Positions 34,235 through 46,377 of a stretch of 64,000 bases of DNA are shown here, one piece after another. The notes beneath the pieces are model-generated. The model saw only the letters and a list, made by a program, of their open reading frames with translations, did no database searches and was not told the DNA's origin. The position numbers were made by a program, and so were the translations under genes. The stretch is from Fusarium oxysporum f. sp. lycopersici 4287 (taxonomy: Eukaryota; Ascomycota; Sordariomycetes; Hypocreales; Nectriaceae): the NCBI RefSeq assembly GCF_000149955.1, contig NC_030990.1, positions 2,624,627 through 2,688,626 on the forward strand, read 5' to 3'. The stretch's first letter is position 1, and each line of letters opens with the position of its first letter.

Positions 34235-36195
34235 TTAATAACCCAAGCCATGCTGGTGAACTGGACATCGTCCGGGATGTTTACGGAACCAAGACGAGAT
34301 GCAGTGTTTATGAAATCTGCACAGACACTCCAAACGTGCCATTTGATCCCCAACAGTGAATTCTTCGAGACAAATGGTGCACTCTGCATCATCGATGCAA
34401 TCCTTCTCCGTTGCGGAATAACAATACATGCCTGTCAACCGGGGTACAGCTGGCGCTCCGCCATCCTCACCAGCGCCCAACGTTCCATACGCGCTGTGAG
34501 TCTGGATACACTTCGTGATATGTGACTGACGAAGTTCCTCAGCATTTGGCAAGCTCTGGGACGGCAGCTCGCGATGACAAACAGGACATTCATCTTCCTC
34601 GGCAATCTGTGGCGTAGGCGGAAGTTCCCGCTGCCTGGTCGATGATTCTCCCAGTGAGCTATAGCGCTCTGGATATGAAGATGGCGAAGCAGCCTGGCCA
34701 CTTGCTTGGACTCGGTCAAAACGCGACTGGAGCGCTCCACTACGTCTTCTATAGGTAGGACCAGGAGAAGAACCAGATGACGCCGAGCCCTAGTGATACG
34801 TCAGTTTATGGAAAAATTCCGTGAGAGAAAGGCAAAGTACCATTGTGACACTCCTCGTCCTGAGAGAGAGATATCTGTACGGGTCGCCACCGGTGCCGGG
34901 CGCGAAAACTGCACCATGTCGATTAGACGACTGCAGTGCTCCATAGGCATTACCAATACTGCTTCGTGACCTCTGGTGAGAAGTTCGCGGCGAAAGAGTT
35001 GCTTGTGGACTCGGGCTTTGCGGGGGCGCTGTATTCGGATCTGGTACGCAAGGATTGCAAAGCCTCACCCGTTCACCTCCTGACATGTCATTCACATCAA
35101 AATATCCGGCTCCTAGTCCGTCAACAAGCAGTGATTGATGGATGGCTGCCTCGGAGCCAGGTTGTCGTACAATATATTGGTGGGGGATGATGATCCTGTG
35201 CGGTGAACAGGCGTTGCAAACGACTCTTCCACATTTCCTGATCCGATAAGCATATATAATCAAATGTTGTCTGGATATATCTCGACCTACCTGCAATGAT
35301 GTTTGCGGATGAAGAAACTAAACTGCGTATGGCAGATAGGGCAATATGTGACCTCATTATCCGGCTGCCATCTTGGGCGTTGCTGATCTGACGATATTGA
35401 CTGGCGAGCAGAGCGCGGAAGTGGTGGGAGTGCCTCTTCCAAAGGTCTTGGGGATGGTAATGGTGCATCCATTCTTTCTCGGGATGGAGTTGTGTGCGCT
35501 CGTTGAGCCCCTTGTGAGTTTGGTGCGGTTATGCGTTGGCTGGACCTAGCTCTCTGATCCGGGTTGCTAGGGACAACACTCTGAGAATCAGGTTGCTCGA
35601 ACCGCGTGTCACGAGAGTAGCTCACGGGGTATGTCGATAGTAAAGTGTGTGGTGTACCTGTCGAAGATTGACCTGATTCCTGGGTAACTGCGGGGGGTAA
35701 AGGAGCTTGGTTCGATGGAGGATCGCTCGTAATATAGGCAGCATCTCTGTCAACGTTCGCATGGTCCGAGTCTGGGGTTGGGACATTATCTCTAGTGATC
35801 CCAACTTGTGCAAGCTCTTGGTTCGAGAAGCGAATAGTTTGTGCTCCAGACTGATCTCGTTCGATCTCAGTGCGAGAGTGATGCGAGCTATGGGTGGATT
35901 CTTGGTCTCCTGAACCACTCTCCGATAGACTCCGCTCGATGGTGTGGGATGGGCAGTCGAAGTATCGCGAACATTCTTGGTGATGGAAGCGACGATTCCG
36001 CCAAGGGCATATTGGATCTTGTGCGTTATCTTGGTGGTGATATTGGTCTGGGTCTTGGTCGTTCTGGTCGATTTCGCGTTGGCCGTCATCGCTATACAAC
36101 GAATGTGAGCTCGGAGAACTACTCGACACAAGAGCACTGTAGTCTCTGGCAGCCTCAGAGGCGAACTGGCCTGAAGCACCCGAAGGGCTGGCCAT
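34235..36195 (-). CDS. PIB1: FYVE plus RING E3 ubiquitin ligase, PIB1-like
   Basis: A 618-residue protein from exons 36195-35291, 35237-34841 and 34789-34235 (introns GTAGGT/ATCAG and GTACTT/ACTAG). The N-terminal about 275 residues are disordered and rich in Ser, Gln and Asp. A FYVE zinc finger follows: WQPDNEVTYCPICHTQF, the PI3P-binding RKHHCRKCGR (split by intron 1), VVCNACS and a late VRLCNPC. A Ser/Arg-rich linker leads to a small CxxC unit (DECPVCHRELP) and a C-terminal RING (ECTICLEEF, then CRFHKHCISSWF, then CPVH). The final CxxH instead of CxxC is the form seen in Pib1 and ZNRF ligases, so it is not a defect. Such proteins bind PI3P on endosomes and the vacuole and ubiquitinate cargo. 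Confidence 0.88.
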
Positions 36196-37300
36196 GATAG
36201 CTCATTAAGACTCGGTTGTTAACAAGGGGGGTGATTGGAAATGTGTAGCCCTCGTCTAATACAACATGGGTTGATGATTTCGGTCGAGGGGATGGGCCCC
36301 GAGTTTTGTATTGTGGGAGTGTGTAGGTAAAAGAAGAAATTCTGAGTTCGAGTGCGGCGTTTGTCGGCGGTGGTATTCCTTGAACCTATATCAGATGCGA
36401 TTAGAAAATGGTTGGTTCAAGGCTAACTCGCATGATGCATGATAGATAGGTAGCTCGGTGATAGCCAGGATAGTAAGTAGGTACTGAGCCAGGTCTCGGA
36501 GATATAGCGAGTTGAACGTACTTTTGATGTGGTTAAAAGATGATGCGAAGATGATGTAGCGTCGCACTGAAGACAAGCAACCTTTTAGAAGTGATTCGAA
36601 CCAAGTCGTGCCGAATTATTTGTTGATTGGAGTAAGTTATTAGAAAGTTTAGTTGGTCCAAAGGGTTGACATTGGGCTTCCACGGGTCCGCTAGGACTGG
36701 GCTTGCGGCAGGCCCGTCTCATCTGAGGGGCTGCCCGCTCCGAAGAAGTGGAGCTGGGGGAATCATTCGCCCACGCGATCACCCTTGCATCACCTATCAA
36801 ACTACCTAGACGGGACCTCTAACCTAGCCTTATTAACCCCTGGGGTTCAACGTGCGGGCTTGAGGGATCCCTTTATTATTCAAGTTGGTAGGTACTATTT
36901 CAGCTGGCCTTGAACTACTTCACGTCTCATAAAGACAAATCAGTTTTATACAATCTTTCCAAATACCTTACACTCACTAGTTGTCATTATTTGGCCTTTT
37001 GGGAGGTGAGATAACGCTAGGTCTATAAGCATTTCTCTCTCATTCTCACATCGCAGCTCACTTGATCACTCACACGCTAACTTGAAATGTATCAGGTGGA
37101 CACACTTTATTGCCTGGGTGTCTGGACAGATCTGGACCCTTATCGCCGCCTGATAATCAATATCATCTTATTTGCCCGGCATTGGTGATTAATTACCCCA
37201 TAGTGTTAGTGGCCTCGACTTGAAAGGTACCCCTTCACCTTCTAGGTATCTGCACTTCTTCTATCAGCCTTGAAACCAAGCCCACCAAGTCAAGTCTATT
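36196..37300. other. Spacer with PIB1-like promoter
   Basis: The 5' flank of the FYVE-RING gene, then the 3' flank of the cupin gene. No coding region is supported. Confidence 0.5.
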
Positions 37301-37909
37301 TCAGACGGATGGTCTCAACCCATCGCCCAAGCTCCCCAGATCTTCCTCCAGTTTAACTCTTTTCACTGCCAGCTGCTTGCTCTCCTGAAGAACAAACACC
37401 ATTCGAGCCCATTTCTCCTCACCTGTGTTGACCCATTGGTGCTTTGTCCCACGTTGGACTGCTACATCCCCTCGCTTCATCACGCGATTCTCCCCCGAGT
37501 CGAGCACCAACTCCATCTCACCCTCAATCACAACTCCGTAGTCTATACTCAGTGTCCGATGCATGGCTGATCTACCGGGTGGGAAGTCAACAAACCGGAG
37601 CACCGAACCTCCAGGGACACCAGGCCCTGGAGAGTTGCTAATGTAGTTCCCATATGTCTCTATGTCTGTATTGTCTTCGAGATCAACTGGAAACCCTTGA
37701 GTGACGTAACCGAGGTAGAAGACGTGTGTCGAGAGGACGGTCTCGGGTAACTCATCGTTGAGTCGCGTGTCAAATATCGCGTTTCCATCGTCATTATGCT
37801 TGGTGATGAACCGCTTTGGTATGGGCAAGGTATTATCTGCCGCAACAGAAAACAATGAGGATAAAAATTCGAAATATGAAAAAACGGTATTGGTTACTTG
37901 ATGTGTCAT
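37301..37909 (-). CDS. Cupin-domain protein
   Basis: A 202-residue single-exon cupin of a kind common in filamentous fungi (often near metabolic genes; activity generally unknown). After a hydrophobic N-terminal stretch that may not belong to the protein, the conserved part starts at LPIPKRFITKHN. Beta-barrel motif 1 is PPGRSAMHRTLSIDYGVV, with one His and a Tyr/Asp where classic cupins have HxH. Motif 2 is KRGDVAVQRGTKHQWVN with its His. Because the full metal triad is not evident, a binding or small-molecule-modifying role is as likely as a metal-dependent one. The N-terminal 25 residues (VFSYFEFLSSLFSVAA) could instead be an unspliced intron, but no donor gives the right phase, so I keep the unspliced form. 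Confidence 0.75.
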   Translation of the reverse strand: MTHQVTNTVFSYFEFLSSLFSVAADNTLPIPKRFITKHNDDGNAIFDTRLNDELPETVLSTHVFYLGYVTQGFPVDLEDNTDIETYGNYISNSPGPGVPGGSVLRFVDFPPGRSAMHRTLSIDYGVVIEGEMELVLDSGENRVMKRGDVAVQRGTKHQWVNTGEEKWARMVFVLQESKQLAVKRVKLEEDLGSLGDGLRPSV

Positions 37910-40849
37910 TGTGATATAAAGTTCAAAGGTTATTCTTGGGTTGGGCTCGAGGATGAAGTGAGAATATCTCGTTTCTATATACCTCAGGATAGCTCATCCC
38001 AAGGCCAATTTTCATCCAATGCTCTGTCTTCGCGAAGTGTCACCCATTAAATTCCTCCTCGTGAGTACTATTCGTCGATAAATCGATATGACGTTCTTGT
38101 GCTCCCTGAATCATCTGATCCAGCTTGGCCCAGCGCGTCGAAAATGCAAGCCCTGGTGTTCGAGTAGCACACAGCCTGATAGACCTCTAATCGTTACGTA
38201 CCCCGAAACTATTGGGGTCCCGGGCGAATATTGCATTTGTCCCGGGGTGTTCATATGGGTATCAAGTACTCTCCCTGGAAATGAAGGTATCTGGACGAGA
38301 TTTGGAGGATAAGTTCAGAGAAGGCTTGGTGCTACGGAACTCTCTTCTTGACTTGATTCATCAACATCGAAATACAATGCCGGAGCAGCTCGAAAGCGTT
38401 TGAATAATGTTATTTGTGCCACTGGGTCAACCTATTTTCTCAATTGCCTTTACCCACCAGCCAAACTGTTGGTAAATTATATAGCAATGCTTGAAAAGTT
38501 GGCGAGGACACAAGATGTTGTTCTTAATACGAATATCATCCCCTAGTTAAACATATGTAAACTTTCAAGGTGCAACATTATAATTGCGTGCATCCTTGGT
38601 GGTTACTTGGTGGTTGCTAATGCAGAGTTATACCCCTGAGGTGGATAATCGCCCCCAATGATCTGTCTTAAGACTTCTATTTTATCAATACGGCGTAAAT
38701 ACCCTCTCTCACGAGAGACTTCCTAATCCGAGTGAGTTTGGATCAGATATGTAAGAAACAAAAGCGATGATTGCGTCCAAGGTTGATGCATCATCTTGTG
38801 GGAATAGTTTTCTGCCCCTTTCTGAGCACTCCTCTGAAAATCATGTCAAGGGAGAAAAGACCCATCCGACTATGTTATCTTGGCGAATGAAGCAGATGAT
38901 TAGCCATCAGCTATGCCGTGTAACACTGAGACCTGGTTGTCGGTTAGTCGGTGAGAGTGAAGTCCACTGTGGTTGTGGCCCAACATTAAGAATTTTCGTG
39001 TATTCAAATGATCATTAACTCAAGCTAACGCAATGGAATTCAATCAAAGATATCCTTCATCCTTGAGGCCTTCCGAGGAATCGCGACAGCTTTCTACAGG
39101 CTGGTAGTATTCGGGGCCTTGACTTTTATGGATGAGAGATGCTGATAGACATGGCGTCCTATGACTTGTTGTATTGAGCCAGTGGCCATGATAGAAATTG
39201 GGCGGTAAATTTCGAGTTTCCTGCCTTGTTTATAACTAGAAGTGAATGATAAAGTTAGTCTTTTGCTCCCTTGCTCATCAAACCCTTTTGAACATAGTTA
39301 AACAAGCCCGCAAACTTAACCCAATTAGACTTATTCTCATGCATGAGCTTCTCAAAAGTTGTAGGATCGTCCGTTAAGCAATTCCATGCTCGGTTGATTG
39401 AGGCAAATTTCTTACGAATAACCCCTTTGACGAATCGAAAGGTCACCACAGAAGCGCCGGCTATGCGATATGCTCTGCATCTCGATATCAGCGCCGTGAT
39501 CGGAGCTCTCTCAGGGCATCTGCAATGGCATTGCCGTTAGTGCAGAATTTGACGACGTGTTTCAACTGGTGCTTGGTGTGATGCCAAACTTGCAACAGAA
39601 CAAATAGCTGGTGGTCGAATAGCGGAAGTTACACAAACACACGAAGTAAAGGGGCTGATGTTGAGTAAACAGGCCAATGAAAGCAAGGCCAAACAACGAC
39701 TTGATATCTTTTTCACCTCTAAAATAGTCCAATGCAAGCATCATGAGACCTCTTTCTCAAGCAGGAGAGCAGCAAACGCCGCTACTGTGTGCATTACGTG
39801 GACTGATAAATGAGGCATTCGCGTCTCATTGGGGTCGATCTATTTTACACCAATAGAACTTGGGCAGTTGACGCCATCACACGTTGACGGGCTTGTGTGT
39901 ATGCAGGTCCAGGACAGGATGAGAAGGCTCATGATATTAGGAACGGTCTTGGCACGGCTGAGTCGGCTTCAGGTGAATTGTTAGCGTTGGTGTTTCAGAC
40001 GATGGATGGATCATGGCGAATCTTTTTTCAACCTCGCGATCAGATAAGGGTCTGTGTCTGATTGTCTAGTGCAGAATTAGACAGAGGAAGACGTACGCAG
40101 CTAGAACAAGACGTAATAGTTTCACGATGGCTCCCTTGAATATGGAGCAGAGTACGTATGCTCTCGATTTCTTAGCCAGTTGCGGAATATCCCATCCCCA
40201 TACCAGACCCTGGCCAGTCGACATATGCTGACGACGACATCGGACGTAGCCCAAATTTTGATATAGCAGGCCATGATAGCGTTTTAGAGCTTTGACTATC
40301 TGACGCGGTAGGCTGATTGACTCCGATGCTGATGCCGGAGTTTGGCCAGAAAAGGGACTAGACCTTTCAGCTTTGATCCTGCGGGCCCAATCATATCATG
40401 AGGGCATTCCCCATCAAACCCGTTCAAGATTTACATTTTACCTTTGGATTTTAGCAATGGATCCATGACAACTTAAGAAAAAGTCGCTTCTTGGTCTCTT
40501 GTTATTTCCTGACTAGGCTCCATGTCACTGATCCTTGCACCTTTCTTTAAAGCTTTTTACACTCTTTAAATCCCACGGCCAATCATTTGTTTCCTGCTTC
40601 AAGTTCCTGCTAATTTATTATCCGTCACTAAATCCGCCACGTTAGTTCCGCTTCCAGCCCTATAGCATTGATTGCTACCTACTACCCACCACTCGCATAT
40701 CTCAATTCCTCGCTTTGTTGTACGCTGTTTTCTTTCTTTTTCTTCTTTTTTTCGGTCACTCTCATTCGATATATTGTTCTTCATCAATGTCAAATTAAGC
40801 ACCGTTGCGGGCTTAGTAAAGCCTGCTACCTATTCAAACGAGTTGCGCA
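37910..40849. other. 2.9 kb gene-poor, AT-rich region
   Basis: Contains the cupin promoter and then AT-rich sequence up to the leader of the transcription factor gene. A plus-strand stretch at 38088-38403 reads partly like protein in two frames, without a recognisable family. Minus-strand 39255-40254 may be a decayed gene, listed separately. Confidence 0.45.
39255..40254 (-). pseudogene. Possible decayed gene fragment
   Basis: Three open pieces in different frames on the same strand read like protein: 40254-40066 (WDIPQLAKKSRAYV then a hydrophobic helix), 39744-39562 (MMLALDYFRGEKDIKSLFGL), and 39449-39255 (PTTFEKLMHENKSNWVKFAG, ending LMSKGAKD). Just before 39744 another frame reads HTVAAFAALLLEKEV and would run straight into MMLALDYF with a one-base shift. 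I recognise no family, and the codon pattern could be chance. Confidence 0.25.
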
Positions 40850-43747
40850 ATGGCTGGCCCTTCGCCCTCGTCCTCGAATCTTTCTCAGAACATTGATCCT
40901 TCACGTTCAGATTCAGCCTCAGTTTACCCTGCATCTCAATCATACCCTCCCCCGCCTGTACCGGTGCCGTCCTCAGGAGATTCAGCTGGTGGCGTTTCCT
41001 CGATAGCGAAGCCAGAGAAAGGGCTTGCACTTTACGCCTGTGGTCATTGTGGACGACGTTACTCAAGGCCGGAGCATCTTCAGCGCCATGTTCAGACTCA
41101 TACTTTGGGCCGTAGATTTGCCTGTTCGATTTGTGGAAAGACATTTGCGCGTGCTGATCTCAAGAAGCGCCATGAGACCAACCATGAGAACGACGACACC
41201 AAGAAACGCAGGCGTACGACTTCTCTCAACACCGGTAGGGTTACCCATGCTTGCAAAGCTTGTGCCACCGCAAGGGTCAAGTGTCAGGAGGAAAAGCCTT
41301 GTCAACGATGCGTTCGTCGCGGCTTGACCTGCGTCTCGTCAGAGGCAAGCTCGTCTGCAGCCATGAACCTAGTTCACTTGTCTGCCAGTGCTCGTTCCAA
41401 AACACCTGTCGATGATGAACACGATAGCAGCAATGCTTCCGCAGAATACGCTCCCACCAGCTTTCCTAACCCGACTTCTTACCCTACCGATCAACCGTCG
41501 CTGTATGGTCAGAATGCTCACTTCCATGCGCACTCTCGGTCAGCAACCCCGAACACCGGGGATCTACCACCCAGCTCAGAGGCTGGATCTTCCAGCCAAG
41601 CCGGGACAGACCAACTTCCCTTTTGTGATTTTCTTCGGGATGTGCTATACGAACAGCAGTACGACCAGTCAGCCAGGATCCCAGAAAATCAAGGTCTCGC
41701 AGTATTGAACTTTTGTAATGATAGTAACATGGAACTATCAGACATGGACTTTGGGTTGCTGGATCATTGGAATACAGACGGGATGGCCAACTCGGCCCCA
41801 GTACAGCAAGAGACGCCCAAAAGTCCCGTCGACATGGACCATATGCGGCAGAATCTTGTCACAGCCTGGGATGTGTCTCCATGGCGATGGGACCCAGTAG
41901 CTAACGATAACGCCTTCGGCGAACAGGGAAATCTGCCAGTTTCGAAAAGAGATGTGGCTAGTATACAGGCTCAGGCTTCAAAGGGGGGGTTCAGAAGGGT
42001 CGTTGACCAAAAGCTTGATTTCGCCGCTCGCGATGGTGTATTAGCACTGGTCTTGTAAGCATCTCCTCGCTGATGCAACGTTTCCTTGCAGCATCTATGA
42101 CTCTCGATGGCTTCATTGCTATTGTCTCATGGCGTGATACGAATCTGTCGACCCAGTTCTTGCCGATATACGAGACGTCCCCGTTGACGGCGGACATACA
42201 TTTCCCGACCTTCAAGCTCAATGAGCAAGAGTCAGAATGGATTGCGGGAGCGGCAGCTGCTGGTGCTGTGTTGATCCCCATACCGACTCTACGAAAATTC
42301 GGTTATGCTCTGCAGGAGTCCATCCGTATGTATTACCAGTTCGGCAGTTCTTCTTGTCTCTAACCTTGAAATAGGAATTGTTATGCCCAGACGTTTTGAA
42401 GAAAACAACGAAGAAATCCTCAACATAGGCCTCATTCAGGCTATTGTTCTGGGTCAAGACACAGGTCTTTGGAGCGGCAATCGACGGAAGATGGAAATTG
42501 CAGAGTGCCACGTCAACATCCCCGTGACGATGATGCGATACCGTGGCAAGTTCCAGAGGTCTTCGTATCCAATGCTTTCAGTAACACCGGCGGATGAGGG
42601 TGCGAATCTCGAGCAAAAGTGGCGGACATGGGTCGAGATGGAGAAATGGAAACGGTAAGTATTTGCGGCGTTCTTTTCTTTTCTATATATTATCAATGCT
42701 GACCGCGTTAGTTTTGTGTTCCATCTTTTCCTTCGAGATAGCCAACAGTCCATGACAGCTCTGACGAACCCCGTTATGTCATACGCCGAACTCACCCTTC
42801 CTTTACCTGCATCTAAGGAACTGTGGTACGCAAAGACAGCAAAGGATTGGAAGGATGCATACTTGAGACGAGAGGCTGGACATATGAAGCGAGCGCCGTC
42901 AGTTGGTGATCTATTCCGCGATCTGAACCTCCTTTCAGAGAACCGACATCGTTTGGATGTACAATTTTCGGCAGCAACCTATCTCCAGGCCTTTTGGCTC
43001 CTGATTCTAGAGTATAGAAATCTTTGCTCATCTTGCAGAACACGATCTTATACCCAAGACACTTATGAAGGTTCCAGTTCACTGCTAGCTGCACGACGCC
43101 ACCAACTGCTCCAGGACTTGCAGACTTTCAAAACCACAACCATGAACTGGCCCGAGATCACAGCCCAAGAACGCCTGTTGCTCAATCAGCTCATGATGGC
43201 ATTGCATATATCTATGGACGACTTGCAGCTCTTCGCAGGAAAAGAGGGGGATGAACAGGCACATCGGACATTTCCTGTGCTCCAGCAGTGGGTCGAAAGT
43301 GTAGACTCTCGGGCAGCTCTATGGCACGCTGGCCAAGTTCTTCGATTTGCCAAGCTCTTCCCTTCAGCTCAATTGAAAAACTTCTACGCCGTCGGTGTAC
43401 ATCATGCGGCACTGGCCTTGTGGACGTACGGTGTGATAACAAAAGCCGGGAGCCAGCAAGATATGTCTTCTCAGCATGAAAAAGTCTACATCGATGGCCC
43501 GGAAGCGATGAGCGTGCAGCAGTACATTACTATGGGACAAGGCGTGCCAGTCATTCGAGGACCGAACAAACGCAATGGAGCAACTGAGGCATCAATTGAG
43601 AATCCCAAGACGACCATGGAGGCTGCTCATGATATACTCCTAGCCAACTTCGGTGGTGCGAATAAAATGGCTCCAGCGATTGTGGAAAACCTAAGCATTT
43701 TGATACGGCAACTGGGAAATGTTGCTTGGGCAGTAGGGTTAGGTTAG
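40850..43747 (+). CDS. C2H2 plus Zn2Cys6 transcription factor, apparent 1-base frameshift
   Basis: A fungal zinc-cluster regulator of about 925 residues. Two C2H2 fingers (residues about 64-114, YACGHCGRRYSRPEHLQRH and FACSICGKTFARADLKKRH) precede a Zn2Cys6 cluster (135-161, six Cys, CKACATARVKCQEEKPC). A Ser/Pro-rich linker follows, then a fungal-specific trans domain (AGAVLIPIPTLRKFGYALQE; ELTLPLPASKELW). Introns 42326-42374 (GTATGT/AATAG) and 42655-42711 (GTAAGT/GTTAG) keep phase. At 42056-42058 the first segment hits TAA after ALVL, while the next frame resumes at once with SISSLMQRFLAASMTLDGF, which is family-like sequence. Only two bases lie between the last good codon and the new frame, so one base seems to be missing. 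A 37-base GTAAGC...TTGCAG intron there would be too short and does not restore frame. It may be a pseudogene or a sequence error. Target genes are unknown. Confidence 0.8.
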
Positions 43748-44870
43748 GGGGTCTGGGATTGTCATGATGCGATGTGTATAGTAGGACGAAGAGTTGCTAT
43801 ATTTTCTTGGTCTGGGACCAAAATGAACTTAATAATACCCGCATACCTAGTACTTTAGGCTCATGTGAACAAGATTAGGCAGGAAATAGGTAGGTGAAGC
43901 TCCTCAGCGCAGCAGCAGCAGCAAAAGGAAGGATCTAAAGCGAATAGAGAACACCAGTCATGCCCTTGAACTGGTCAAGGTACATCCTTTCAGCATTGAT
44001 AGAGCTTCATTCAACCCTACTCAATATAGTCAGCCTGAGCCATGGCCACCTACACATGTTGATCATGAATACAAGCGACTTTATGGAGTTCAGCCAGTTG
44101 TCTAACAGCGATAAACCGTAGCCTAAGCACCTAAATGAAGGCATGGCTTTCTACTCTACCATAAACAAACAACCATGGATACTACATGCCTTGTTCGATG
44201 AAGTCCATCCAGAGATAGTTGCCACAACTGATGAATTGTCTAGAGGCGCAGTATGTCGGAAACAGTATTCACAATTTTGAAATACTCACGCTTAACTATA
44301 GAATACAATATAAAGCAACCTTACTAAGAGAGGTGCCCAAAACTACTGGATACTTTAAATGCTGGGTACTTATGTTAACTTCTATGGATAAAAATACCAG
44401 GCTTTATTATTATCCAATGAGATAGATTCATCCCATAGTAAATATGATAATAGAGGGTATGACATGCTCTGGGGTATATATCGGTACTTCAGGTGGATAT
44501 TTTTAACCTCCGGCTCAGCCGGCCGGGGGCTAACTTGATACGTAGACAAGCTCTCAGCTCAAAAGCCCATGTGGTGACGTTATCCCTCAAACCTGCAAAG
44601 CTGGAACCCTTTTTTCATCTTTTATTTTATTCCTTGTCCCTGTCGATCACGGCTTTTTTCAAAAAGGTGAAAGGAGCTATCACATGCTGGGCATTTCCGC
44701 TTTATCGCTGTGGCTGCATCGTTGACTCAGACGTGCTACACATAATCAACCAATCTAACAAAGTGGCTGAACAAGTGTTCACCCTTTCCCTTCACCAGCC
44801 AGCCCATCAGCTTCTACTCTTGCTTTCTACCTTACTCTTTGCTCTTCTCACCATCTAGTATTCTACAAAT
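43748..44870. other. 1.1 kb promoter region of the hydrolase gene
   Basis: 3' flank of the transcription factor and 5' flank of the alpha/beta hydrolase. TATATA-like sequence lies at about 44475, a CGG-N5-CCG palindrome at 44511-44521, and CT-rich leader sequence after about 44780. No coding region is supported. Confidence 0.5.
44511..44521. promoter_or_regulatory. CGG-N5-CCG inverted repeat
   Basis: CGGCTCAGCCG, inside the 13-base palindrome CCGGCTCAGCCGG, about 350 bases before the hydrolase start. Everted or inverted CGG triplets are typical binding sites for Zn2Cys6 dimers, and one such gene lies just upstream. Any link between the two is inference. Confidence 0.3.
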
Positions 44871-46126
44871 ATGTTAGCTCAAGATACATCAACGGTCCTC
44901 GTGATCACAACGACTGTTCTCTCAACTGTTGCCTTTCTCGCTATCGCCCGCGCACTTCTCTACCCTGTGCGCCCGAAAACCATTCGCAATCCGCTCAAGA
45001 CGGGCGTGTACGACAATGCCAATGCTGATAAGTTGAAGAATCTTGTTTATCAACCTGATCAGTTTCCTGGCGCACGAGATGTCGAAACCCCAGTAAGCCA
45101 CTATCTCACGGCCTAATACCCAGAACTATGTTGACCACGGACATAGTACGGAAGCATTCGTGTTTACGAGTTTGGCCCTGAGGACGGTGAAAAGGTCTTC
45201 TTTGTGCACGGCATCAGCACACCCTGCATCACTCTTGGGCCTATAGCTCTTGGGCTCGCCAAACGGGGCTATCGTGTGATGCTCTTTGTAAGCTTCTTAC
45301 TACCTACTCGGGCTCTCCAGCTTGACTAATATCTCTCGAGGATCTCTTTGGACGTGGTTTCTCCGATGGTGTCGCAGATATTCCACACGATGCCCGTCTC
45401 TACGTCTCCCAAATGCTTCTCGTCTTGGCTTCCAGCCCTCTTGCATGGACCGGTACAAACGCCTTCCGCCTTGTAGGCTATTCTCTCGGCGGTGGCATCG
45501 CAGTTCACTTTGCCAATGTGTTTCCCAACCTCGTGCGCGACCTTGTGCTCCTTGCACCTGCAGGTCTAATCCGCGCCGCCTCCTTTGGCCGCGTCTCTCG
45601 ATTCCTCTTCGTCTCTGGCCTTGTCCCGGAGCGCATTCTGGCCGTTGCTACACGCAGTCGTCTTCAAAAGCCTATCGCCGCTTCAGCCAAGCCACCTCCC
45701 AAGACGCCCATCGAGGCTGTCACTACGCCGCCACTCAATGTTGCCGAGGCAGAAGTGGTTCCAGCATCCGGTGAGGCCGTTACGCCGTTGGAGCAACGTG
45801 TTATGGAGTATGTGCGCTGGATGGTCACGCATCACAATGGTTTCGTCCCCGCGTTCATGTCGAGCATTCGCTTTGCACCCCTGACCGATCAGCATGACGC
45901 CTGGGCCAAGTTGTCCAAGCGTGCTCCTGGCACTACAGCTATTTTACTAGCTAGATCTGACGAGATTATTGATCCGGACTCCTATCGTCGGGATGCACTA
46001 TCTCTCGTTGGTGGTGAGCACCATGTCCGCTGGCGAATTCTTCCAGGGAGCCATGATTTTGTTATGACGCATGCGGGAGATATCCTTAGTGAGATTGACG
46101 ACATGTTCAATACTACTAAGATGTGA
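44871..46126 (+). CDS. Membrane-anchored alpha/beta hydrolase
   Basis: A 382-residue serine hydrolase from exons 44871-45092, 45147-45287 and 45341-46126, all phase 0. The introns have GTAAGC donors and ATAG or CGAG acceptors. An N-terminal hydrophobic helix (VLSTVAFLAIARALLYPV) suggests anchoring in the ER or lipid-droplet membrane. The hydrolase fold starts at YGSIRVYEFGPEDGEKVFFV, with oxyanion segment HGISTPC. The nucleophile elbow is GYSLGGG (Ser169). The likely acid is Asp328 (ARSDEIIDP) and the base His359 (GSHDFVM). A Pro/Ala-rich insertion (SAKPPPKTPIEAVTTPP) occupies the lid region. Substrate is unknown: lipid, ester and epoxide hydrolases share this fold. It converges on the ABC transporter with about 250 bases between stops. 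Confidence 0.9.
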
Positions 46127-46377
46127 TGATAGTCATGTTTTGTCGTATCACTGCTTGATCTCTTCTACGACGGGGCTCCAGACATTTACAAAGAGCGAGA
46201 ACAGGGTGTCGGGTTATCAGGAGTTTGTTATATTCATGCCCTTTGTTTTTCCGGGATAGAATATAGAGTAGAGAGCGATTTACATGTTTGATTTTGTACT
46301 CGCTTCCATATATCCGTTGATGGTTGGCGAGTACCAATGTCCTCAACTGCGCGGTCATTGCCAAATACAACCCGTTA

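Noticed and set aside
36575..36610. TTCGAACC-like sequence suggesting a tRNA T-arm
   Set aside because: No matching D-arm, anticodon arm or acceptor stem could be found around it; the same holds for GATTCGAATC near 2026.
42055..42091. 37-base intron (GTAAGC...TTGCAG) to explain the stop in the transcription factor
   Set aside because: Too short for fungal splicing, it removes the conserved LMQRFLAA stretch and does not restore the frame.
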